Of a stretch of 64,000 bases of DNA, positions 32,761 through 44,041 are shown in pieces. Below the pieces are notes generated by a model, which was not told the origin of the DNA, ran no database searches, and saw only the letters and a list, made by a program, of their open reading frames with translations. Numbering within the stretch: position 1 is the stretch's first letter; each line of letters starts with the position of its first letter. Origin of the DNA: Mactromeris polynyma (taxonomy: Eukaryota; Mollusca; Bivalvia; Venerida; Mactridae); contig JASFXZ010000098.1 of the NCBI GenBank assembly GCA_032209605.1, positions 193,501-257,500 of the forward strand. Direction: 5' to 3'. Made by a program: the position numbers and the translations under genes.

Positions 32761-34809
32761 CGAAACGATATACGATGTAATAAGACTCAAGTTCAGTAAA
32801 CGATTGAACGATGGCAAGCTTCTTGCATCATGATTTGAATAGTTTCTGTTTTAATGTGTGTAGGTATTTGAAGTATCAACGTGTACATAAGGAAGTGACT
32901 GACTGATTGGGGTATCATTCTGAAGTATTGTACTAATGCACCCGCTATGCTACCTACGTATCTCATTGTGTCAAAACTATACAACCATTGTTACAATTTG
33001 GATAGCAGTCGGAAGATACAATGACTGAATGTCTCAATAACAACAAGGCTTACATTGAATTGTGTCCTACATATTCTAGTATGTTATGAAACAGTTTGCT
33101 TTCTGTGTTAGGGAAAAGCAAATAACAATTCAGTTAAGTATTCAGAATCAATTGTTGTTGATCATAGTCGATTGTATGACACTAACTTTGTAGACAATTG
33201 AGATTTTTCTGAATTGATAGTTTTTCAAACATAAAATTCGTTTCAAAACAGATTGTTGTGATGTATGCAAAGGCGTCGACCTTCCTTCGACTCGTGTAAG
33301 AAATCACCTACATGTATACGAAGCCACCAAGTATCCAACATTGGTTCCCTCTCCCGTATATCGTACTCTGCAATCTACATGACCATTAATGTTTAAGACT
33401 TTTCAGTCTGCATTTAAGTATGTACCAGGATATAAAAGTTAAACAATTGTTTGATTTAAAAGATGCACACCATGAAGGTACCTGTCAGGCCTTAAAGTTG
33501 TACAATGGCTTAGAATAAACAAGTTACTAAAGATGCGAAGAACCTGCACCAATGTTAAGTAAATATCTACAATGTCTACAAGTGAAAAACATTTTCTGTC
33601 CATATTACTGATTACCTGCAGAAATGTCGTGTATATCAAACAAATAGAAAAGTAACTAAATATTATACAATTTTCATATCTCAGTATCTTGTTGTAGATT
33701 GAATTTGTGACACTATTCTCGACAGCTCTCGGATATTTCCGTACCACTTCGTTACTCTACGTACTTGGCCGAGGTTTTCCGAATGTTGTTACACGAACAG
33801 AACTGTTAACGACGTTTTAATCATTTAGATACTGTAACCATTTTGAATATGTATTTAAGAGCGTTCTGGTTTTGTTGTTTGGGGGTTCGCGATAATAATG
33901 TACATATAAAACCAGTAATAACCAGTTTCCAGTCCTTGAAAGTCCGACCACTTCATAGTGTACTGAATCGTTACAGGGTGGAACAGTTCTCCAAAATATA
34001 TTATTAAATTTGAAAGCGTACAATAACTACATTACACCACGTTGTTCAATCAAAGATTTGAAATGTAAAATCATAATTGAATCCATTAAATTCTTGTGAA
34101 AATATTTTATTTACCATATAGGTGTTCAGGTACGACAGGTCGGTTAATGTATATGCTGGGGATTAAAGCGACATTAACGTCGGTTGTGGCATATATAGTG
34201 TTGAAGTGGTTGTATACCAGATTGATTCACACCTAATGCATTGTACGAGATAAGAGACACAACGATATGATAAACGTCTATAACTACATGTGGTCACATC
34301 GGAGAACATATAAACCCAATCTTTTAGATAATCTGTCTTTATATAAAGACACAGGCATACACAAACTGTATACAATGTACATGTATGTATTGCTTTATCA
34401 AGAACGTTAAGGAACTCAAATAGATTCACAACATATTGACCATACACTGATTGACTGTGGTAACTGTTCACTGTCGCCGTCATGTATGTTATATCGCCTT
34501 GTATTAACGTATTCATACTCATTACAATAATTGTCTAACCAGCAAATTGTTATTGGTCGTATTTGTATTCTGAATAGTGACGGTGTATGTGTCGTACGTC
34601 CAGCACCAAGGTCGACCTGGCTGGCTCTCATTGCTATATGGAAGACCGGGTAGGTAGGGTGTATCTAACTTATCTCCTGCATATATTCTTTCTTAAGTAT
34701 AAACGTCCTAATTCTAGTCAAAGACCTAAATACGGTATTTAGGTCTTTGTTCTAGTACATCAATTATGAGCCAAACTATCTCGACTTATAGTAATCACTC
34801 TCAGAGATT
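32761..34809. other. Single-copy spacer with a 31-bp palindrome
   Basis: About 2 kb without a recognised gene. Several minus-strand frames of 60-119 codons (33439-33747, 34163-34522 and others) lack domains. A near-perfect palindrome lies at 34719-34749 (listed separately). Confidence 0.55.
34719..34749. other. 31-bp palindrome (15-bp perfect arms, 1-nt centre)
   Basis: CAAAGACCTAAATAC (34719-34733) and GTATTTAGGTCTTTG (34735-34749) are exact reverse complements around a single G. TCTAG flanks the structure on both sides. It could form a cruciform or RNA hairpin; I see no gene it would terminate. Confidence 0.85.
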
Positions 34810-35353
34810 GCATCCCGCGATAGTAACACGCTGTGAAGATCACAATGTACGGAATACTGCCACTGGGAACACAATCTGCATCCCGTGATAGTAACACGCT
34901 GTGAAGATCACAATGTACGGAATACTGTCACTGGGAACACAATCTGCATTCCGTGATAGTAACACGCTGTGAAGATCACAATGTACGGAATACTGCCACT
35001 GGGAACACAATCTGCATCCCGTGATAGTAACACGCTGTGAAGATCACAATGTACGGAATACTGTCACTGGGAACACAATCTGCATCCCGTGATAGTAACA
35101 CGCTGTGAAGATCACAATGTACGGAATACTGCCACTGGGAACACAATCTGCATCCCGTGATAGTGACACGCTGTGAAGATCACAATGTACGGAATACTGT
35201 GACTGGGAACACAATCTGCATCCCGTGATAGTAACACGCTGTAAAGATCACAATGTACGGAATACTGTGACTGGGAACACAATCTGCATCCCGTGATAGT
35301 AACACGCTGTGAAGATCACAATGTACCGAATACTGTCACTGGGAACACTATCT
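34810..35353. repeat. 68-bp minisatellite, 8 copies
   Basis: Units contain GCATCCCGTGATAGTAACAC and GAAGATCACAATGTACGGAA. Early copies alternate ACTGCCACTGG and ACTGTCACTGG, indicating a 136-bp dimer; later copies have ACTGTGACTGG. Confidence 0.95.
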
Positions 35354-36901
35354 ACACTAAGATAATTGTTTACTAAATATTTACTGTATAAAAATTGTTC
35401 CTTTATTTAATTGTTTTTCCGGAAGTGGCGCAAGAATAACGGGTACCTGATAAGGTTAAAACTAGTTTAACATCTGGGCGAAACCTGCATAACATACTCA
35501 ATACTGGAAGTAATCTTTACTGCGCAAACGGTTCACAAATGGACAATATTGGTACATACTGTGAAGTGTTGAATACAAAATCAGTGTTAAATACCGAACA
35601 ACTTCAGTTCTTTCAGCGCTTTGATTTATAATTGTAATAATTCAATTTTGCTCAGTCAGCAGAAATATAGGCATTTATCTAAATAAGTCAATGGTTATGT
35701 ATACATGTCCGCATTGTACCGTGTCCCCTATATAATTATGTTCATGCTACCTTGATGATAATGCACCTCTTGACGAGTACAGGATATTATAAAATCCATG
35801 ACGTATGTGCTTTACATATATCTGGAATACTGCCCAATTAAATCCAATATCAACTTATTGGATTAAGTTATCAAAATGATCGTTTTGTTTAAACAGTGCC
35901 AAATGCAGACGGTATGGCTAATTGAAGTTAATTTGCGGGTATACAAGTGTCCATATCAAATCTGGCTCACATTTCACACGGTGAACATACATAACATTAT
36001 TCAGGTTAGATTGGAGGTAAAAAAATTAGTTTACTAAATGCTAGTTCACAGAAATATTCACCCGAACGTCAGAACATTTATAATCATTCAAAAATGTAGT
36101 TCCGAGTCCAAGTCAATAAAAAATCCATTTTTTTGTATTCATTGCGTCAAATTGTATCGAAATTGAATGATTAAGTATACATGTACATTAATCACACAAC
36201 ATATTACGTCAGTTTGCATACACATATTGTAATAGTTTACGAAAGTATTTACTTGCTGAGAAATTGTTCACGTATTTTATTAATTTATTTAAACATTCTT
36301 CAAAGTGTATAAAAATAATAATCTTGAGTGGTATAAGTAAAGTTTAAATATGCTATAAATCTTTATACGTTATTGTCCTACATTCGCAGTCAGCAATTTG
36401 AAAGTATACATATAACATTGACCCCCGACATAATTGAATTTTATAAGAGTTGCCTGTGGCGCACATTGTATGCTGGGTATTGAGATGGTATCTGTCAGCA
36501 AATAAAACATGAGACATTTATTCTAGGTCATGAAAGGTGTGAGTTTGGTTTTTAAACTCAAGTTTGATAATACTGGAAATAAAATTGTCAATTCACGATC
36601 AGTTAAGGCACCGTAAAACTGTGTCCTCCAGGAATAATGCTGTAGATATACGATGTTGTATGAGCTACGGTAGTCATGAAGTTGGTTGTATTCTTATGAA
36701 AGTAACCTCAGTTTTCTCAACATTTTCTCACAGTGTTTCAAACCGATTATAAAATACTTCAAAATCACAGATTAGGTCAAATAACTACCCCCATACTTTC
36801 AATCACTTAATTGATTTGGCTTATTCATTCATTTCTTTCTTTTTATATTACAAAAATTAAAGAAAGGGTAAAAGCAAAAACATACAAACATTTAAATAAA
36901 C
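35354..36901. other. AT-rich spacer, no gene recognised
   Basis: About 1.5 kb of AT-rich DNA. One 62-codon frame (36564-36752) without domains. Confidence 0.55.
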
Positions 36902-37983
36902 CCAGAAGCAGTTAGAATTGTCCCGCTCTCTCAATGTTAACCACTGAACACACAGAAGCAGTTAGAATTGTCCCGCTCTCTCAATGTTAACCACTGAACA
37001 CACAGAAGCAGTTAGGATTGTCCCGCTCTCTCAATGTTAACCACTGAACACACAGAAGCAGTTAGGATTGTCCCGCTCTCTCAATGTAAACCACCGAACA
37101 CACAGAAGCAGTTAGGATTGTCCCGCTCTCTCAATGTAAACCACTGAACAGACAGAAGCAGTTAGGATTGTCCCGCTCTCTCAATGTAAACCACTGAACA
37201 GACAGAAGCAGTTAGGATTGTCCCGCTCTCTCAATGTAAACCACTGAACACACAGAAGCAGTTAGGATTGTCCCGCTCTCTCAATGTAAACCACTGAACA
37301 CACAGAAGCAGTTAGGATTGTCCCGCTCTCTCAATGTTAACCACTGAACAGACAGAAGCAGTTAGGATTGTCCCGCTCTCTCAATGTAAACCACTGAACA
37401 CACAGAAGCAGTTAGGATTGTCCCGCTCTCTCAATGTAAACCACTGAACAGACAGAAGCAGTTAGGATTGTCCCGCTCTCTCAATGTAAACCACTGAACA
37501 CACAGAAGCAGTTAGGATTGTCCCGCTCTCTCAATGTAAACCACTGTCCCGCTCTCTCAATGTAAACCACTGTCCCGCTCTCTCAATGTTAACCACTGAA
37601 CACACAGAAGCAGTTAGAATTGTCCCGCTCTCTCAATGTTAACCACTGAACACACAGAAGCAGTTAGGATTGTCCCGCTCTCTCAATGTTAACCACTGAA
37701 CACACAGAAGCAGTTAGGATTGTCCCGCTCTCTCAATGTTAACCACTGAACACACAGAAGCAGTTAGGATTGTCCCGCTCTCTCAATGTAAACCACTGTC
37801 CCGCTCTCTCAATGTAAACCACTGTCCCGCTCTCTCAATGTAAACCACTGAACAGACAGAAGCAGTTAGAATTGTCCCGCTCTCTCAATGTAAACCACTG
37901 TCCCGCTCTCTCAATGTTAACCACTGAACACACAGAAGCAGTTAGAATTGTCCCGCTCTCTCAATGTAAACCACTGAACAGAC
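36902..37983. repeat. 50-bp minisatellite with 27-bp deletion derivatives
   Basis: The full unit contains CAGAAGCAGTTAGGATTGTC and CCGCTCTCTCAATGTAAACC. From about 37545 onward some units lack ACACACAGAAGCAGTTAGGA plus a few flanking bases, leaving 27-bp units that join CCACTG to TCCCGCTC. These short units occur in at least three places, so the deletion arose once and spread, or recurs at the TG junction. Confidence 0.94.
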
Positions 37984-39657
37984 GATCTTTGTAGAGTGTA
38001 ATTAATTAGCTTTTCATGTTGACGACAATGTTGGGCGATGGTTGTTTATACTTATAATTCTGATTGACTAGTACAAGTATGTAATCATAGTAAATTTAAG
38101 ATCAACGTACATAAGTGACATTCCCACGATAAAATACTAACTGTGAATAAAATACAGCAAAATGTGTACAGTCTGGTAAGAATGGTGGCTCGCCTATCAC
38201 CAAAGTTTACACCAATGCAAATCATTATGAGGAATAAACTTACAAATTCAAAAACAAATATAATGAAGTAAAAGTCACGTGTATTCGAATTATGGCAACA
38301 ATATCAAGTAATGAAATATTGTACAGCTATACATACCGGTGAATGAAGCCAGTGATATTTATCTCCAGAATATAATACAGTAAATTAAATCAAAACAAAG
38401 ATAACATCAAAGTTATACTGACGTTTATGTAGTTTTTATCTAATTCCTGTTCTGAAAAAACAAATTAAAATACATCTCCGCTGTTCAATGACTTTTGTCT
38501 ACTTTTTACTCATTGTGAAGTTTTTGCACATCTTAGTGAATAAAACGGTCACACCGGTACAATAAATCACTCAGATAAAAATGCCAACTAAGTTTTATCG
38601 ATATTTAAATGTCTGAAGTTCAAATCAAATGTGTATGTTTTGGTTGAAGGCCAATCATGAACTCTTTCAATGTATACATACATAAGTGTACAAATAAAAA
38701 CTTTACATTCACGGATATAGAAGGTTTTTTTTATAAATCACCTCCATCAAAAGATTGACATTGTTATCTGTGCAGGTGGTTCTCTCTCATGTATTTACAA
38801 AACAACTTTCAATCTACAATTTATCTGTATTTTATACGCTATTTCAGCTCGCTTACAAGGGAAAATTGCTATAAATTTGCCAGATCAATCATCAGAAAAA
38901 AGTAAATCTTATTTCAATCTATTTTATAGCTATTGTTTTAGGGTGGTGACGATCCAAGATGTATAGTATTGTATCAATGTTATATACTGAAGTATTACTG
39001 CACCTTGATACAATATTGCTACTGAGATCTTTACTCGACTTAAAATGGAAATAATTGCAATAAGAATCTTAGAATTAAATCACAAACTGTTCATGTAGTT
39101 AATACTAAAGTAATATAAAACTGTACATGGTGACTTTCGAACGTTGAAATATTTGTTACAAATTATGTCTCCGGTTTAGGTCCTATATAAAACACAATCC
39201 GGATCAACAGGAAGGGCAAAGAACTTCTGTAAATGGTTTCACGATTTTGGTAATACAAGGCCCTCATCGATAAGATGATGTTGCTGCTGCTGCTGTTGTT
39301 GGTGATGTTGTTCAACAATTATTATAAGACGTTTAGTTATAAACTTATCAGAACAAGCGTATACCTAACGTTGTATTATATCAAACTTCAACTTTCATGC
39401 GTAATACGAAATTTCGTCAAAACGATGAATGACAGTACTACGTAGTCTACTTAAAGAACAGTGCAAAACTCTCAAGTGCAAACACCCTTCACGAGACGAA
39501 CAGTTCCATTGCTGATGAGCAGTTGTTGCTTAAGCGATGTTAATTTTGAATACCCTTGAGAAGATGTAAATGTCAGCTGTTGACCAGAGGTTGTTTCTTT
39601 CAGGAGGTTCATTTGGATAAAGTTTTACTGCAGGAAATCGATAATGTTGTTGCAGGC
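37984..39657. other. AT-rich spacer with a short trinucleotide run
   Basis: No gene recognised. A (TGC/TGT)n-like run TTGCTGCTGCTGCTGTTG lies near 39280. Between about 39500 and 39600, GAGCAGTTGTTGCTTAAGCG and CCAGAGGTTGTTTC look like degenerate single copies of the following array's core. Confidence 0.5.
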
Positions 39658-41227
39658 AGGTTGTTGCTCAAGAGATGGTCGCTCTAGAGAGGTTGTTGCC
39701 CAAGAGATGACCACTCTGGAGAGGTTGTTGCTCAAGAGATGACACTCTAGAGAGGTTGTTGCCCAAGAGATGACACTCTAGAGAGGTTGTTGCCCAAGAG
39801 ATGACACTCTAGAGAGGTTGTTGCCCAAGAGATGACACTCTGGAGAGGTTGTTGCTCAAGAGATGGTCGCTCTGTAGAGGTTGTTGTTCAACAGATGGTC
39901 GCTCTGGATAGGTTGTTGTTCAAGAGATGGTTGCTCTGGAGAGGTTGTTGCTCAAGAGATGGTCGCTCTGGAGAGGTTGTTGTTCAAGAGATGGTCGCTC
40001 TGGAGAGGTTGTTGCTCAAGAGATGGTCGCTCTGGAGAGGTTGTTGTTCAAGAGATGGTCGCTCTGGAGAGGTTGTTGTTCAAGAGATGGTCGCTCTGGA
40101 GAGGTTGTTGTTCAAGAGATGGTTGCTCTGGAGAGGTTGTTGCTCAAGAGATGGTCGCTCTAGAGAGGTTGTTGCTCAAGAGATGGTCGCTCTGGAGAGG
40201 TTGTTGTTCAAGAGATGATTGCTCTGGAGAGGTTGTTGCTCAAGAGATGGTCGCTCTGGAGAGGTTGTTGTTCAAGAGATGGTCGCTCTGGAGAGGTTGT
40301 TGCTCAAGACATGGTTGCTCTGGAGAGGTTGTTGCTCAAGAGATGACACTCTGGAGAGGTTGTTGCTCAAGAGATGGTCGCTCTGGAGATGTTGTTGTTC
40401 AAGAGATGGTCGCTCTGGAGAGGTTGTTGCTCAAGAGATGGTTGCTCTGGAGAGGTTGTTGCTCAAGAGATGGTTGCTCTGGAGAGGTTGTTGCTCAAGA
40501 GATGGTTGCTCTGGAGAGGTTGTTGCTCAAGAGATGGTCGCTCTGGAGAGGTTGTTGTTCAAGAGATGGTTGCTCTGGAGAGGATGTTGCTCAAGAGATG
40601 GTCGCTCTGGAGAGGTTGTTGCCCAAGTGATGGTTGCTCTGGAGAGGTTGTTGCTCAAGAGATGGTTGCTCTGGAGAGGTTGTTGCTCAAGAGATGGTTG
40701 CTCTGGATAGGTTGTTGCTCAAGAGATTACCACTCTGGAGAGGTTGTTGCTCAAGAGATGGTTGCTCTGGATAGGTTGTTGCTCAAGAGATGACCACTCT
40801 GGAGAGGTTGTTGCTCAAGAGATGACCACTCTGGAGAGGTTGTTGTTCAAGAGATGACCACTCTGGATAGGTTGTTGCTCAAGAGATGACCACTCTGGAT
40901 AGGTTGTTGCTCAAGAGATGACCACTCTGGAGAGGTTGTTGTTCAAGAGATGGTTGCTCTGGATAGGTTGTTGCTCAAGAGATGACCACTCTGGAGAGGT
41001 TGTTGCTCAAGAGATGACCACTCTGGAGAGGTTGTTGCTCAAGAGATGGTCGCTCTGGAGAGGTTGTTGCTCAAGAGATGGTTGCTCTGGAGAGGTTGTT
41101 GCTCAAGAGATGGTTGCTCTGGAGAGGTTGTTGCTCAAGAGATGGTCGCTCTGGAGAGGTTGTTGCTCAAGAGATGGTCGCTCTGGATAGGTTGTTGCTC
41201 AAGAGATGGTGGCTCTAAAGAGGTTGT
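39658..41227. repeat. 32-bp minisatellite, about 49 copies
   Basis: Units contain GGAGAGGTTGTTGCTCAAGA and GATGGTCGCTCT. Variants include GCCCAAG at the left edge, GTTCAAG, GATGACCACTCT and a 31-bp form GATGACACTCT. The left-edge units carry CTCTAGAGAGG, exactly as in the 21.1-kb array read on the other strand. Long open frames repeat every 32 residues and are treated as spurious. Confidence 0.95.
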
Positions 41228-41833
41228 ACGGAATAAGTTCTGTCCACTGGTATAACGAGTAAATAAATCAGGCTATGGTGGAAGATGGAGTGTGGAAAAG
41301 TTACCTAAATGAACATTACGACAGGTTTACTGTCTTTGATCAATTTATCTACAATATATATCAAGTCAGCAGTATTATTTATCTCCTTGTCTCTCTATGT
41401 ACTTACTTAAGTCCAGGCTATTGACCATGTTTGTTTAGAAATCATAAAATATCATCCCAGAGTACATTATGATACGTACATCAATCAAGTATACGATGAA
41501 CAAGATTCGCGTGAACGGAGAGGGGGGACATTACACAGTGGTGGTTTTGTTTATATAATTCATCGGGACATTATTTGTGTAGACTTAGCTATGGGATCAA
41601 AATTCACCAACATTCAATGTTTAAACATGCAATATATTTATATTATACATACCTGTGAAAACCTGTGAAATTTATCATTTATGACATTGGTTTAATGTGT
41701 TGACGTCATCAAATTACCATTATCTTGGGTACAAAGTACACTAGTGCACATGTACCGGAAGTACAGTGTAACATCACCAAGGCGACATTCTCTTGAGCAA
41801 CAAACTCTCATCAACAAGAGTATCAATATACCA
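41228..41833. other. Spacer with a solitary inverted copy of the 32-bp array core
   Basis: Single-copy DNA. At 41789-41809 the minus strand reads GAGAGTTTGTTGCTCAAGAG, one mismatch from the core of the adjacent array but in the opposite orientation. Confidence 0.7.
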
Positions 41834-41837
41834 TTAA

Positions 41838-42062
41838 ATGAGCTCTGCTGTGGGATTTCCAACCTCTTCTGTAAGTGACGTCATTTCAAGAAAAATGTGA
41901 GGTCACTATTTGCAAGAAGGAAACAATATTAACTCTACATGGTCGCGTCGTTTTCATATTGCTATATCGTGCAAATATTGCGTACTGTCAGTGCTCGGTG
42001 AATGTTTTCTGAAAATGACGTCACTTTAAGAAGAGGTTGGAAATCGTACAGCGGCGCTCATT
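41838..42062. mobile_element. 225-bp MITE with long inverted repeats flanked by TTAA
   Basis: The left arm starts ATGAGCTCTGCTGTGGGATT and the right arm, reverse complemented, AATGAGCGCCGCTGTACGAT. Both continue through TTCCAACCTCTTCT and AAGTGACGTCATTT, giving arms of about 60 bp with mostly single-base differences. TTAA occurs at 41834-41837 and 42063-42066, the target duplication of piggyBac- and Kolobok-type transposons. No coding capacity remains. Each arm carries a perfect TGACGTCA. Its inner arm matches the 69-bp array at 15248-15478. Confidence 0.78.
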
Positions 42063-42066
42063 TTAA

Positions 42067-44041
42067 CATACAGCCATAATTATAATGTCTGTTCCGAGCG
42101 TTTTGTAACAAAATCGTCTAATTTCTACATGGACCGAAATTAGTATTTCCTACTATTGATGTTTGATTTCAATAACTTTATTTTGCGTTTAACCTGTTAG
42201 TGTCCATAATCATATAACGTTTGTGTATTTCTTACAGTTTCATCAATTTTATATATTACGTTTCGTTGCTGAGTTATTTGCTTCTATTTAGGGATATTTT
42301 CAAAAATTAAAACCAGTTTGTACATTTCCATTTTTAATATGTTTAGGATGTTAATACATAAAACTGTTCTTTGTACGTCAAGTAAATTATTCGTACATCA
42401 CGTGTTATCTGACTATCTGTTCGTACACAAAGAATGGTTGACAATATTCATTTCCATAATATTTAAATACACGTAACATCTACATAATCTACATGCATAA
42501 TGGAATATACAAGAGTCTGTGTAGATATAATGTCTTAATTACATGTACTCACATATTTTACATTGATAACTATCAGGTCATCCATAAATAAATTCAACTA
42601 GGACCATTTACGTTATCAGATCAATATAACGAGTTATTGTTCAACTTTGCTCAACGAGCTACTGGGAAATAATAATTGCTGACTTTCTGAAACGTGTTCA
42701 AAGGGAAGTAATCAAATAAGGAAGTAGATGGTACTGGACAAAGGGAGGGCACTTGTTTGTGTACATAATCACTCTGCATATAAGTATAGTGCTGTTAGAT
42801 TGATGCAGGATTTTTTCAGGACCGATCCATGTCAGTTCATGTAAAAAAATGCATCCGTGCGAAAAACTTTGATTTGCTTTCAATCGAAACACAGACTTTG
42901 CTCCGGCAAGTGCACGGAAAAGAACAAACAACGATGTACAACAATGTACGTCCATTTATAAATTGATAGGATGAGTCAATATGTTCATGTGCTCCCGGTA
43001 AATAAAACAGCAGTAACAATGTGATGGATGCAAAACACGAGAAGATACAGATATGTGTTATACTATCGCTAACTGGGCACACATATCAGAATAGAAACTA
43101 CCGGTATCGAGCACTTGTCTTTGTGGTTTTGGTAAACATGTAAGAGAAGTGACAATGCAGTGTTGTAGAGAACATCTGTATAAAGTAAATGACAGCCAAT
43201 ATTTTTTATATTTATTACTAATGATATTTTGTCAAAAACATTAAAACCATGTACCATTTAATGTTACCATGAAAACCCCACATAGATAAAGTATGTCGTT
43301 ATGCAACATAAATAATGTAACGCTTTCGTGATCTTGTTTTCGCCTCGATGCCCAAAGTGAAAACTCTAGATAATAATTTCACAGTATACATAAATTAGCG
43401 TATGATGAACATTATCACATTTTGTTCACACGAACGTCGAGAATCCAATGTACATAATTCATTCAATTATAAGTCATAAAATTCGCTGTTAATGTTAGCA
43501 GTTTATTATATGTAGCAGCTTTCAATGTGTGACTTAATTCTCCTCCATTATCGTAAGATACGTTTATTTATGTCGTATGTACAGGATGAAATTGTAACAA
43601 TTTTGCTAAACCTCTGATGTTTACGTTTATTTATGTCGTATGTACAGGATGAAATTGTAACAATTTTGCTAAATCTCTAATGTTTGTAATCTATGACTCT
43701 CAAGTTAATTACACTTTTAGGTGAACTCTGTCGCATTTTTAAGTGTATTAGATCTACACATGTTCTTATTTTATCTATTATAATAGAACATTTGTCATTT
43801 CCCGTGACTGAAACCCCCCCCCCCCCACTCCTTGGTTATTCAGGCACACACACATTGGTGAGGTAATGGTACAGTCGATCGATGTTTTGGCGGGTACTGT
43901 ATACACATACTAACATATTGGTGATTGATAATTTGTAGTAAAAGGGAAAGAACTCATTTCACAGAAAGAAGACAGTTACCTTCGCTGCAGAATAGACATT
44001 GTCACAAACAAATATTCACCACAATTATTGAACATCGTCCA
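42067..44041. other. AT-rich spacer with a 63-bp duplication and a C13 tract
   Basis: No gene recognised; minus frames at 42698-43257 overlap one another and lack domains. A 63-bp segment beginning CGTTTATTTATGTCGTATGT is repeated with few differences at 43561-43623 and 43624-43684. A run of 13 C is at 43814-43826. Confidence 0.6.

Noticed and set aside
31303..32833. Overlapping frames of about 400-500 codons across the 16-bp array
   Set aside because: All three plus frames are open at once because the 16-bp unit lacks stops in every rotation.
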